A DNA stretch of 64,000 nt from IMG/VR virus record IMGVR_UViG_3300006750_000006, positions 1 to 64,000 of that record. One strand, 5' to 3'. This stretch comes from a virus. Position 1 is the stretch's first letter. The number at the start of each line of letters is the position of its first letter. The translations under genes and the position numbers were made by a program. Shown here piece after piece: positions 53,561-61,272 of this stretch. A model generated the notes under the pieces. The model saw only the letters and a program-made list of their open reading frames with translations. It had not been told where the DNA came from and ran no database searches.

Positions 53561-54083
53561 AGTAATAGAGGGAATTGCCCAGGCAGCTGCTGATAGCTAC
53601 GACGGCGCCCTGGATGAAAAAGGCGAAGTAATTAAGATTGGTCTTAAAAGAGAAGAAGGCAATCCTTTAATAGATTCTAGGATGATGGATGGTTTCAAGG
53701 TACGCTGCAGCGGAACCAATATGATTTGTACTTACCAATCTCAGATTAAATTACGAGATGTATATGCTACCAAGTTCGAAGATGAATTAGAGCGCACAAT
53801 GGTTAGTATTGTGAAGCACCTTAAAAAGAGGTATAAACAAATTACAGGTTCTGCTCTTGGACTTAAATCAGTTGGAGAAGTCGACGCTTTAGTACAAAAG
53901 TTGAATAATAATCTCGTTTTTGTTGTTGCAACAAAGGTATATAAGATTTCTGGTATGGATGCAGAAGATAAAGCACAGCCTAGCGAAGATAATTTGGAGA
54001 AGGATTTTAAAAGCTTTCTTGAATTGGGTGGTTGGGGAAAGAAGTCTGCGAAGCCAAAGAATGTGACTCGTCGAACAGAATAA
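53541..54083 (+). CDS. Conserved-type protein directly upstream of terminase
   Basis: A 180-residue protein whose stop is one base before the terminase start. It has an alpha/beta N-terminal part (IGLKREEGNPLIDSRMMDGF, then VRCSGTNMICTYQSQIKLRD), a basic helix (ELERTMVSIVKHLKKRYKQI) and a basic C-terminal tail (KKSAKPKNVTRRTE). The place before gp17 is where T4 carries its small terminase gp16, but I see no sequence match to gp16. A packaging or neck role is only inferred. Confidence 0.65.
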   Translation: MSEKTLKVIEGIAQAAADSYDGALDEKGEVIKIGLKREEGNPLIDSRMMDGFKVRCSGTNMICTYQSQIKLRDVYATKFEDELERTMVSIVKHLKKRYKQITGSALGLKSVGEVDALVQKLNNNLVFVVATKVYKISGMDAEDKAQPSEDNLEKDFKSFLELGGWGKKSAKPKNVTRRTE

Positions 54084-54084
54084 C

Positions 54085-55668
54085 ATGTCTTACCATCTTT
54101 CGAAAGAACAGATTGTAAAAGAAGTTGTTAAATCTGGCAAAGACCCAGTATATTTTATTAATAATTATGCTAAGATTTCTCACCCGCTAAGGGGTCTGAT
54201 TCCCTTTAAGACTTATGATTATCAAACAGAGATAATCAAAAATTTTAATGATTTTCGCTTTAATGCTGTGCTAAAAGCAAGGCAGCTTGGCATCTCAACG
54301 ATAACAGCAGCGTATGTTGCGTGGTTGATGATGTTTCATCGTGATAAAAATGTTTTAGTTATCGCAACTAAATTTCAAACAGCTGCAAATTTAGTTAAAA
54401 AGGTGAAAGCCATACACAAGCACCTTCCAGATTGGATGCGCATATCTGATATTGTAATCGATAATCGAACTTCTTTTGAACTGTATAATGGATCTCAAAT
54501 AAAAGCTTCGTCGACTAGTGCCGATGCCGGCCGATCTGAAGCTTTATCTTTTTTAGTTATTGACGAAGCCGCACATGTTGAGGGGCTGGAAGAATTGTGG
54601 ACTGGCTTGTACCCGACATTGAGTACGGGCGGCCGCTGCATAGCATTATCAACTCCGAACGGTGTTGGTAACTGGTTTCACAAGACTTGCATCGAGGCCG
54701 AATCTGGAGTTAATGATTTTAACTTGGTAACACTTCCGTGGGATGTACACCCCGAAAGAGATAAAGAATGGTTTGATAAAGAAACTAAAAACATGTCACG
54801 TCGACAAATTGCTCAAGAACTCGAATGTAATTTCAACATGTCTGGTGAAACTGTTTTCCACCCAGAGGATATGGAGTGGATTGGAAGTGTGCTGTGCGAG
54901 CCAAAATACAAGACTGGTTTTGACAGGAATTTTTGGATTTGGGAAGAATATACTCCACAAAATTCTTACATGTTAGCAGCTGATGTGGCCCGCGGCGATG
55001 GCGAAGATTATTCTACATTTCATATTTTTAAATTAGAAACTGATGAAATCATTGCCGAATATAAGGGCAAGCCGACTCCTGATATTTATGCCAACATGCT
55101 TAACGAAATTGGAAAAGAATATGGAAATTGTATGATTGTTATCGAGAACAATACAGTCGGCTGGGCAGCTTTAGATAAATTGCAAGAATATGGATATCCA
55201 AATATTTATTTTTCTAAAAAGTCGACTCACGAGTATGTTGACCCACTTATGGCCGGCCATTCCGGAATCGTACCTGGTTTTACTACATCACAAAAAACCA
55301 GGCCTCTAGTTATAGCCAAAATGGAAGAGTTTGTTAGAAATAAACTAATTAAAGTTAAGTCTAGGAGATTATTTAACGAAATGAAAACTTTTGTTTGGCA
55401 CAATGGAAGACCGCAAGCAATGAAAAAACATAATGATGATTTAATTATGGCATGCGCAATTGGGTGCTGGGTCAAAGATACAGCATATTCTATTAACCAA
55501 AGAGACTTAGATTACCAAAAAGCTTTTTTATCTTCTGTAGGAACATCGAATAGATCATTGAACACATCAATACCAGGTATGTTATCATATGAAAAGATTA
55601 AAAGAGAAAATAATCTTGAAGAAAGAAAACAAGAATATGCTGATTTTACTTGGTTGTTAAAAGGATAA
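54085..55668 (+). CDS. gp17: Terminase large subunit gp17
   Basis: The DNA-packaging motor: an N-terminal ATPase and a C-terminal RNase-H-fold nuclease. Seen in order: adenine-binding PFKTYDYQTEIIKNF, Walker-A-like VLKARQLGISTITAAY (about residues 60-75), Walker B FLVIDEAAHVEGLEE (about 156-170), coupling motif ALSTPNGVGNWFHK (about 189-202), nuclease LAADVARGDGEDYSTFHIF (about 297-315, catalytic Asp), IVIENNTVGWAAL, and HNDDLIMACAIGCW (about 449-462, last acidic pair). The length of 527 is close to other gp17 proteins. It sits right before the portal gene, its docking partner. Confidence 0.97.
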   Translation: MSYHLSKEQIVKEVVKSGKDPVYFINNYAKISHPLRGLIPFKTYDYQTEIIKNFNDFRFNAVLKARQLGISTITAAYVAWLMMFHRDKNVLVIATKFQTAANLVKKVKAIHKHLPDWMRISDIVIDNRTSFELYNGSQIKASSTSADAGRSEALSFLVIDEAAHVEGLEELWTGLYPTLSTGGRCIALSTPNGVGNWFHKTCIEAESGVNDFNLVTLPWDVHPERDKEWFDKETKNMSRRQIAQELECNFNMSGETVFHPEDMEWIGSVLCEPKYKTGFDRNFWIWEEYTPQNSYMLAADVARGDGEDYSTFHIFKLETDEIIAEYKGKPTPDIYANMLNEIGKEYGNCMIVIENNTVGWAALDKLQEYGYPNIYFSKKSTHEYVDPLMAGHSGIVPGFTTSQKTRPLVIAKMEEFVRNKLIKVKSRRLFNEMKTFVWHNGRPQAMKKHNDDLIMACAIGCWVKDTAYSINQRDLDYQKAFLSSVGTSNRSLNTSIPGMLSYEKIKRENNLEERKQEYADFTWLLKG

Positions 55669-55671
55669 TAT

Positions 55672-57660
55672 ATGCCCCCTAGAAATCAAAACAAAAAGAA
55701 CCCTAGAAATCCTAAAAATCCGCTTTTTAGACAATTAACTAAATTATTATCCGGACCTCTTGTTAGATACAGAAGGCAGGATACAAAGCAACTAAAAAGA
55801 CGTCAATTAGATAAATATAAATCACGTTTTCGCTCAGCTAGCGGCCAAGAATTTAAAATGTCAGCCTACCAGGATGTTTATGGCGCCCTGCAGGTTGAGT
55901 ATTATTCGAATCAGAATAGATTAGATAGATACGTCGATTTTGATCAGATGGAATATACTCCAGAAATAGCTTCTGCACTAGATATTTATGCTGACGAGAT
56001 GACCACTTCCTCGTTATATACTCCTTTACTAAATATTATCTGTAGTAACTCTGAAATCAAGTCAGTTTTGGAAACTCTCTATTATAATATACTAAACCTT
56101 GAGTTTAATTTATATGGTTGGAGTCGTTCTATGTGTAAGTATGGAGACTTTTTTCTTTACTTAGATATTGAAGAGGATGAGGGAATTAAGAATGCCATCG
56201 GCCTTCCCCCAAATGAAATTGAACGTCTAGAAGGAGAAGATAAAGAGAATCCAAATTATATACAATATCAATGGAATACTGCCGGTTTGACATTAGAAAA
56301 TTGGCAAATGGCGCATTTTAGAATTTTGGGAAATGACAAGTTCGCACCGTACGGTACATCAGCACTAGATGCTGCTCGAAGAATATGGAGACAGTTGACT
56401 TTATTAGAAGATGCTATGATGGCATATAGGATTGTTCGTTCTCCCGATCGTAGGGTTTTCTATATTGATGTTGGCAACGTACCCCCCGAGGATGTTGAAC
56501 AATATATGCAGAAAGTTATGACGCAGATGAAGCGAAATCAAATTGTTGATGTTAATAGTGGTCGCGTCGATTTACGTTATAATCCTCTGAGCATTGAAGA
56601 AGACTATTATATCCCGATCAGAGGTCAGGCCTCGAATACCAAAATAGAGAGCCTCGGAGGCGGGAAATATACCGGAGACATTGAAGATGTTAAATATCTA
56701 AGAGATAAACTTTTTAGTGCATTAAAAATACCTGCTTCTTATTTGTCTAGAGGAGAGGGGGCCGATGAAGATAAAGCAACTTTGGCGCAAAAAGATGTTA
56801 GATTCGCTAGAACAGTTCAGCGACTGCAGCGTTCAATCATTTCAGAGCTTGAAAAAGTAGGCGTTATACATTTGTTTACGATGGGATATCGTGGAAATGA
56901 CTTATTATCTTTTAAGCTGGCTTTAAACAATCCTTCAAAGATCGCCGAGCTACAAGAGCTTGAACACTGGAAGGCTAGATTTGAGGCAGCTGATGCAGCC
57001 AGCGAAGGATATTTTAGTCGTCGTTGGGTCGCACAGAATATTTTGAATGTTAGTGAACAAGAATTTGGGAGAATGCAAATTGAAGCTTTTTATGATAGAA
57101 AACATGATTTCGCTTTGGAACAGGTTGGTGAGGCTGCAGCTGCAGCCGGCGGAGGCCCCAGTGGCCTAGGCGGTTTAGATGACCTAGGAGCCGGCGGAGA
57201 AGAAATGGGTATGCCTGGTGAGCTGGAAGGCGCCCCTGAGGAAGGTGCACCCGAAGAAGGCGGGGAGGAAGAAGCAGGGCCACTCTTAGCAGCTACAGAG
57301 GCGCCATCCCCAGCCGAAGCTCCGGGAAACCGTGATGATTGGCCCTATACTGGCCGGGATAAATTTGAACGTCGTAAAACTACGACTCCCAGATCACATG
57401 GCTGGTATGAACCTAAAGTAAGCGATAAGCGAAAATCTTCTGGACCACGCCGGCGCTCAATGCTTGGAATGGTGGGAGCAGAATTAGGTAGCAATACTTC
57501 TAGAAATACTCTGAAAGGTTATTCAGATTTGAAGTTACTTTATAACCTTTCAGAAGATCTGGAAGCTAATTATGATGAGGAAGAGGCCAAACTATTTAAA
57601 GAAAGTCACGATATCAAAGTTTTGATTGATTCTTTGGAGAAAACAACTGATGAAACTTAG
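55672..57660 (+). CDS. gp20: Portal protein gp20
   Basis: Forms the dodecameric vertex ring through which DNA enters. A 662-residue protein three bases after the terminase stop. Typical gp20 segments: RYVDFDQMEYTPEIASALDI (about residues 84-103), ILGNDKFAPYGTSALDAARR, IWRQLTLLEDAMMAYRIVRS, PDRRVFYIDVGNVPPEDVEQ, and LFSALKIPASYLSRGEGADE (about 345-364). About residues 484-546 are Gly/Ala/Glu/Pro-rich low-complexity sequence, encoded with high GC, followed by a basic stretch and a helical acidic C-terminus. That linker is a likely flexible extension not essential to the portal fold. Confidence 0.93.
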   Translation: MPPRNQNKKNPRNPKNPLFRQLTKLLSGPLVRYRRQDTKQLKRRQLDKYKSRFRSASGQEFKMSAYQDVYGALQVEYYSNQNRLDRYVDFDQMEYTPEIASALDIYADEMTTSSLYTPLLNIICSNSEIKSVLETLYYNILNLEFNLYGWSRSMCKYGDFFLYLDIEEDEGIKNAIGLPPNEIERLEGEDKENPNYIQYQWNTAGLTLENWQMAHFRILGNDKFAPYGTSALDAARRIWRQLTLLEDAMMAYRIVRSPDRRVFYIDVGNVPPEDVEQYMQKVMTQMKRNQIVDVNSGRVDLRYNPLSIEEDYYIPIRGQASNTKIESLGGGKYTGDIEDVKYLRDKLFSALKIPASYLSRGEGADEDKATLAQKDVRFARTVQRLQRSIISELEKVGVIHLFTMGYRGNDLLSFKLALNNPSKIAELQELEHWKARFEAADAASEGYFSRRWVAQNILNVSEQEFGRMQIEAFYDRKHDFALEQVGEAAAAAGGGPSGLGGLDDLGAGGEEMGMPGELEGAPEEGAPEEGGEEEAGPLLAATEAPSPAEAPGNRDDWPYTGRDKFERRKTTTPRSHGWYEPKVSDKRKSSGPRRRSMLGMVGAELGSNTSRNTLKGYSDLKLLYNLSEDLEANYDEEEAKLFKESHDIKVLIDSLEKTTDET

Positions 57661-58459
57661 TCATAATAAAAAACGCAATACTGCTTTGATTTACGAAATA
57701 TTAATTAAAGAATTAACTAAATCTATCTTACACAAAGAGAACGCTAAAAAAGGTACGGTTATCAGCATACTTAAAGAATATTTTGGAAAAGAAAAGATTT
57801 TGAGGAAAGAAAAAGAGATATATGACTCCTTTTCAGAAATTGAAGATTTGCCACAAAAAACTATAGAAAAATTAATAATTGAAGCAAAAAAACAATTTAG
57901 TTCAATTAGCAAAAAAGAAGTTTTTAATCAACAAACTAACCTGATTAACAAGATGAATAAGACTTTAACAAAAAATATTTGGAAAACTTTTGTTCCCTCT
58001 TTTAAAAGACTGGCCACCATTAACCAGATATTACAAGAAAATTTGAACCCCAAAAAACAAATATTGCTTGAAAAAAAGTTTTTAGACTCTTTTACAACAA
58101 AAACAGAAGAAGATAATGGAAAGTTTCCTAAAATAAATAATTTAGCTATGAAAAATTTTGTTGAAAAATTTAATGAGCAGTATTCAGCAAACTTAAATGA
58201 ATCGCAGAAAGAATTTTTAAATAAATATATTACATCATATATGGATAATGGTTTAGAGTTTAAAGCGCTTTTGTACGAAGAGATTACACGCCTCTCTACT
58301 ACGTTAAAAGAGAATATATCTTCTCAAAATCATGCAACAAAAGAAAAAATGCAAAAGCTTCTGGAACGTATTTCAAATTACAACCAAAGAAAACTAGATA
58401 AAAGCTTAGTACTTGAAATATTCCAAATACAATCATTGGTTAGCGAGATAAATAAATAA
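57650..58459 (+). CDS. Helical protein after portal, possible prohead core
   Basis: The frame opens at 57626, but ATG 57650 fits better, as it overlaps only the last eleven bases of the portal and has GGAGA upstream. The 269-residue product is lysine-rich and nearly all helical (KLSHNKKRNTALIYEILIKE ... QSLVSEINK). In T4 the genes after portal encode small prohead-core proteins and the protease, so a scaffold or core role is possible. No sequence match to gp67, gp68 or gp22 is visible. Confidence 0.65.
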   Translation: MKLSHNKKRNTALIYEILIKELTKSILHKENAKKGTVISILKEYFGKEKILRKEKEIYDSFSEIEDLPQKTIEKLIIEAKKQFSSISKKEVFNQQTNLINKMNKTLTKNIWKTFVPSFKRLATINQILQENLNPKKQILLEKKFLDSFTTKTEEDNGKFPKINNLAMKNFVEKFNEQYSANLNESQKEFLNKYITSYMDNGLEFKALLYEEITRLSTTLKENISSQNHATKEKMQKLLERISNYNQRKLDKSLVLEIFQIQSLVSEINK

Positions 58460-58983
58460 TGCCCATAATCATTAAAATCGTAGAAGAACCTTCAATTGAA
58501 ACAATCCATCTTAAAGCCAAGAAGACTATTGATGGAAATATAATTATTGTTGATCATCCCGAGATTGATATTATGATTTTGCCAGCTCAAAAGAAAGTAG
58601 TTGCTTTGCCAAAAGAAGAGTTAGATGACGAAATACATGAAACTCAGGTTAGATTATTTAAATTTTTAAATTCAAATGGTGTTATAACTTACGATTCTGT
58701 CCAAGCTGGAAACTTATTTATGTCGATGGAAGCTTCATATCCTGACGCCAAAGAAGGTGATTCAATACAATATATATTATTTGCAGTATCAAAATTCTTT
58801 GATGGAGATTTACCTTTCTACGTAGATCAAAAGGAATTTGAAGCAGAAGTAGAGCGTAATTTACTTGAGCCAGAAATCGACGAATACACAGAGTTCGATC
58901 CTGAAAGGTATCACAGCGATAGAAAGGGTACTTTACGACCAGGCGGCCCAGCTTACGGAATAAATTCAATTTATCGTATATAG
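58459..58983 (+). CDS. Hypothetical protein in head-assembly operon
   Basis: A 174-residue acidic protein in a TAATG overlap with the previous gene. It has a short beta-rich N-terminal domain (IIIVDHPEIDIMILPAQKKV), a helical middle resembling a small regulatory fold (ETQVRLFKFLNSNGVITYDS then EGDSIQYILFAVSKFFDGDL), and an acidic tail ending in RPGGPAYGINSIYRI. The Gly/Pro-rich end may bind another head protein. No family recognised. Confidence 0.65.
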   Translation: MPIIIKIVEEPSIETIHLKAKKTIDGNIIIVDHPEIDIMILPAQKKVVALPKEELDDEIHETQVRLFKFLNSNGVITYDSVQAGNLFMSMEASYPDAKEGDSIQYILFAVSKFFDGDLPFYVDQKEFEAEVERNLLEPEIDEYTEFDPERYHSDRKGTLRPGGPAYGINSIYRI

Positions 58984-58989
58984 GTAATT

Positions 58990-59304
58990 ATGGAATTAAT
59001 ATATTTTATCTTGTGTGCTTACGGCCTAACGTACATCCTTGCTTACGGTTCAATTTTTAACTCAATGAGGCCAGCGCATGGCAAACTGGGAGAATTGTTC
59101 CATTGCCCACTTTGTCTTGGTTTTTGGGTTGGTGTTTTTTTGTGGGGGATCAATTGTTTCACAGAACTATTTACGTTTGAGTACAATTTAATAAATGGAT
59201 TACTTTTGGGATGGTTATCAGCCGGGACAAGTTATTTCTTGAGCATGTTATTAAACGATTTCGGCTTAAAATTTAGAAATACAAATGGAGGTGAAGAGAA
59301 ATGA
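58990..59304 (+). CDS. DUF1360-like small membrane protein
   Basis: A 104-residue protein with about three hydrophobic helices: MELIYFILCAYGLTYILAYG, CPLCLGFWVGVFLWGINCF and LINGLLLGWLSAGTSYFLSM. The CPLCLGFWVG motif (about residues 39-48) matches the C..C.GFW.G signature of DUF1360-type membrane proteins. Its role in a head-gene operon is unknown. Its last codons (AAT GGA GGT GAA) contain the GGAGGT ribosome-binding site of the next mini-ORF, with an ATGA overlap. Confidence 0.65.
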   Translation: MELIYFILCAYGLTYILAYGSIFNSMRPAHGKLGELFHCPLCLGFWVGVFLWGINCFTELFTFEYNLINGLLLGWLSAGTSYFLSMLLNDFGLKFRNTNGGEEK

Positions 59305-59360
59305 AACGGCGTAACATTCCAGAAGTTCGTCGCTGCTGCAATGGTAGCGATATCGCGTGA
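59301..59360 (+). CDS. 19-residue mini-ORF, possible leader peptide
   Basis: A short frame (MKRRNIPEVRRCCNGSDIA) with a perfect GGAGGT ribosome-binding site eight bases upstream and an ATGA overlap with the membrane-protein gene. All four Arg codons are CGN (CGG, CGT, CGT, CGC) and two Cys codons follow. The stop falls inside the 5' arm of a terminator-like hairpin (59357-59373). This is the layout of a leader peptide whose translation could influence terminator formation. Whether it is translated is unproven. Confidence 0.5.
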   Translation: MKRRNIPEVRRCCNGSDIA

Positions 59361-59387
59361 GGGTGAGCCTCACAAATTATTTTTTTT
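59357..59387 (+). terminator. Hairpin with T8 tract before head-protease genes
   Basis: GTGAGG (59357-59362) pairs with CCTCAC (59368-59373) around a five-base loop, and eight T residues follow at 59380-59387 after AAATTA. The layout resembles an intrinsic terminator, though the stem is short and the T-run is offset by six bases. It lies directly before the ribosome-binding site of the next gene, so it would act as an attenuator, not an operon end. Confidence 0.5.
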
Positions 59388-59403
59388 AAAAGGAGATTTA
59401 AAA

Positions 59404-59559
59404 ATGGCTAAAGGCGATAAAAAAGTAGTAAAAGAAGGAAAAGCTTCTTCGATGGTTTGGGGAATTAAAAATCCTGGCAAGGTTGCAAATCAGGCTCCTC
59501 CTGGTGCTGGCAAAGGCAAGATTGGTCCAAACTTATCAACCAAAACAGTGAGAAAATAA
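59404..59559 (+). CDS. Small basic protein before prohead protease
   Basis: The frame is open from 59341, but ATG 59404 has an AAGGAG ribosome-binding site eight bases upstream, whereas 59341 has none and lies in the hairpin region. The 51-residue product is Lys/Gly/Pro-rich (MAKGDKKVVKEGKASSMVWG ... IGPNLSTKTVRK), probably unstructured and nucleic-acid or core binding. It lies where T4 has small prohead-core proteins, but gp67 is acidic, so equivalence is doubtful. Confidence 0.65.
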   Translation: MAKGDKKVVKEGKASSMVWGIKNPGKVANQAPPGAGKGKIGPNLSTKTVRK

Positions 59560-59565
59560 TAGAAA

Positions 59566-60183
59566 ATGGCACAACGGCTTTTAAAAGAATATTTTGAGCT
59601 GTGCCCAGAAGGTCGATGTCCGGTAAATGTTTTAACCGAAGCCGAAAAAAGAAAGGCTATGGACGGCGCTATCTATCTTGTGGGCATATGCCAGAAGGCT
59701 GGTACCAAAAATGGTAATGGACGAGTATATAGTAAAAATATTCTTACTCGTGAAATTAAAAATTACCAAAAAGCGGTGCACGAGAGAAGATCTTTGGGGG
59801 AACTTGATCATCCTGATGACAGTGTGATTAATCTCAAAAATGCTTCTCATTTGGCTATAAAGATGTGGTGGGAGGGAGAAAGTGTAATGGGAAAATTTGA
59901 AGTTCTCGACACCCCCTCTGGCCGAATTCTCAAAGATCTTGTAAAAGCAAATGTCAAGCTTGGTATTTCGTCTCGTGGTTTGGGTTCAGTTAAAGAAAAA
60001 GATGGAAAAACAATTGTTGAAGATGATTTTCAACTTATTTGTTTCGATATGGTCTCTGAGCCCTCAACTCCGGGCGCATATGTACACCCGTCCACAAATA
60101 TCAATCCAGAAATTAATTTATATTTAAATGAGTCAAAAAAGGATCGAATTGATCACTTGCTAGATTCAATATTGAGAGATTAA
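59566..60183 (+). CDS. gp21: Prohead core protease gp21
   Basis: Serine protease (T4 gp21 type, peptidase family S80) that cleaves core and capsid proteins during head maturation. The 205-residue protein shows YLVGICQKAGTKNGNGRVYS, RSLGELDHPDDSVINLKNAS with the catalytic His (about residue 83), and LGISSRGLGSVKEKDGKTIV (about 132-151) with the Ser. FQLICFDMVSEPSTPGAYV is also typical. The length fits T4 gp21. The next gene follows by one base. Its capsid substrate gene is not in the window. Confidence 0.93.
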   Translation: MAQRLLKEYFELCPEGRCPVNVLTEAEKRKAMDGAIYLVGICQKAGTKNGNGRVYSKNILTREIKNYQKAVHERRSLGELDHPDDSVINLKNASHLAIKMWWEGESVMGKFEVLDTPSGRILKDLVKANVKLGISSRGLGSVKEKDGKTIVEDDFQLICFDMVSEPSTPGAYVHPSTNINPEINLYLNESKKDRIDHLLDSILRD

Positions 60184-60184
60184 A

Positions 60185-60559
60185 ATGAATAGAGAAGATT
60201 TTAAAAAAATTCTTAAGCCCCTGATAAGGCAAACAGTTCGAGAAGTAATTCTAGAAGAAGGAATGTTGTCAGGCATCATTTCTGAAGTTGTTCGCGGAAT
60301 GAACACTGGTGTTGTAATGGAAACAAAAAAAGATTCAGAGCAAGGAAAGCTAGAAGAAGAATATGAGCGTAAACGTCAAGAACGTATTAAACGTTTAAAT
60401 GAATCTGTCAAAGTGAAGGCTGACGTTTTTGGCAACGTTCCAGAAATAAGGGAGTCATCACCAGGATCCCCGCTAGCTGGCGTTGCAGCTAACGACGCCG
60501 GCGTTGATATAGCCGGTATACTGAATATTGTTGACGACAAGTGGAAACACATGATATGA
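60185..60559 (+). CDS. Small head-operon protein, possible scaffold fragment
   Basis: A 124-residue protein directly after gp21. The N-terminal 40 residues are amphipathic helix (NREDFKKILKPLIRQTVREV, then GMLSGIISEVVRGMN), followed by a charged coiled-coil-like part (EEEYERKRQERIKRLNES) and a flexible Gly/Ala/Pro/Asp end. T4 has the scaffold gp22 here, but this is less than half that size and not visibly related. It overlaps the bS21 start (ATGA), so it is co-translated with it. Confidence 0.65.
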   Translation: MNREDFKKILKPLIRQTVREVILEEGMLSGIISEVVRGMNTGVVMETKKDSEQGKLEEEYERKRQERIKRLNESVKVKADVFGNVPEIRESSPGSPLAGVAANDAGVDIAGILNIVDDKWKHMI

Positions 60560-60795
60560 GCAAGGGTAAGAGACCAGTTAACGTGAAAGTTGATATAAGA
60601 GAAGTTGGCGGAGATATAAATCGCTTAATAAGAAAATTTATCAAAAAGGTCAAAAAAGAAAGAATAATTGAAGACTATTTAGATAAGAGATTTTATATTA
60701 AACCTTCGAAAAAACGTCGACAAGAAAAAATTAAAAAATTTCAAAATGCCAGAAAGGCAGAACAAGAAAGAAATAGAAAACTAAATATAAGGTAG
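60556..60795 (+). CDS. rpsU: Ribosomal protein bS21 homologue
   Basis: A 79-residue very basic protein resembling small-subunit protein bS21, which sits near the anti-Shine-Dalgarno end of 16S rRNA and affects initiation. VNVKVDIREVGGDINRLIRK followed by the helical KKERIIEDYLDKRFYIKP (about residues 34-51) and SKKRRQEKIKKF match the bS21 pattern (R..FY.KPS..RR.....). The frame also opens at GTG 60541, but ATG 60556, in an ATGA overlap with the previous gene, is the natural start. Phages are known to carry bS21 genes; here it lies within the head-assembly operon, where it could bias ribosomes toward late phage messages. Confidence 0.8.
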   Translation: MSKGKRPVNVKVDIREVGGDINRLIRKFIKKVKKERIIEDYLDKRFYIKPSKKRRQEKIKKFQNARKAEQERNRKLNIR

Positions 60796-60803
60796 GAATA
60801 AAA

Positions 60804-61262
60804 ATGGCATTTAAACCCAGAGAAGCAAGTGACAACGTAACGTTTGCGGGAGCAACACGCGTCGGTTTAAGAAATGTGGGCTCATATCAAGTATCCGGTC
60901 ATCCTTTTATTACCGGCTCGACAGTCGCAGCTGGTCAGGAAATTCAGATTTCTTTTCCTACCGTAACAAAAAAGATTAATGTTGTAGCATCGGGCTCTTC
61001 TGCCGTCGATACCGACGGCCCTATAAGAGTGCACTTTGTATCAACCGGCTCTGTTGGAAAGCCGTGGGAGAACGTTGTAAGTGGTTTGCATTTTATAGAA
61101 TTAAATAGTCATGAAGATTCCATGGAATTTGATGTTAAGTGCAAGGAAATATTTATTTCCGCACCCGCTGCCAACGTGGGCGGGTTTATGTTATATGCAT
61201 CATTAACAAATATTCCCACACAATCAATGTATGAACTAACTGGTTCTGGCGTAACAGAGTAG
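60804..61262 (+). CDS. Small virion protein, possible head decoration
   Basis: A 152-residue, beta-rich protein (VTFAGATRVGLRNVGSYQVS, IQISFPTVTKKINVVASGSS, IRVHFVSTGSVGKPW, EFDVKCKEIFISAPA). Its even pattern of short strands and Gly/Ser turns fits a compact beta sandwich such as a capsid decoration or fibre-tip protein. TAGGAATAAAA precedes the ATG. It follows the bS21 gene and precedes fibre-like genes. No family recognised. Confidence 0.6.
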   Translation: MAFKPREASDNVTFAGATRVGLRNVGSYQVSGHPFITGSTVAAGQEIQISFPTVTKKINVVASGSSAVDTDGPIRVHFVSTGSVGKPWENVVSGLHFIELNSHEDSMEFDVKCKEIFISAPAANVGGFMLYASLTNIPTQSMYELTGSGVTE

Positions 61263-61272
61263 GGGATTAACA

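Noticed and set aside
57121-57310. Portal C-terminal Gly/Ala/Glu-rich stretch as a frameshift or foreign insert
   Set aside because: The frame continues into a normal charged C-terminus, and low-complexity linkers are common in portal tails; no stop or repeat boundary is seen.
60541-60555. GTG at 60541 as the bS21 start
   Set aside because: ATG 60556 gives a clean ATGA overlap with the upstream gene; the extra five residues do not belong to the bS21 pattern.
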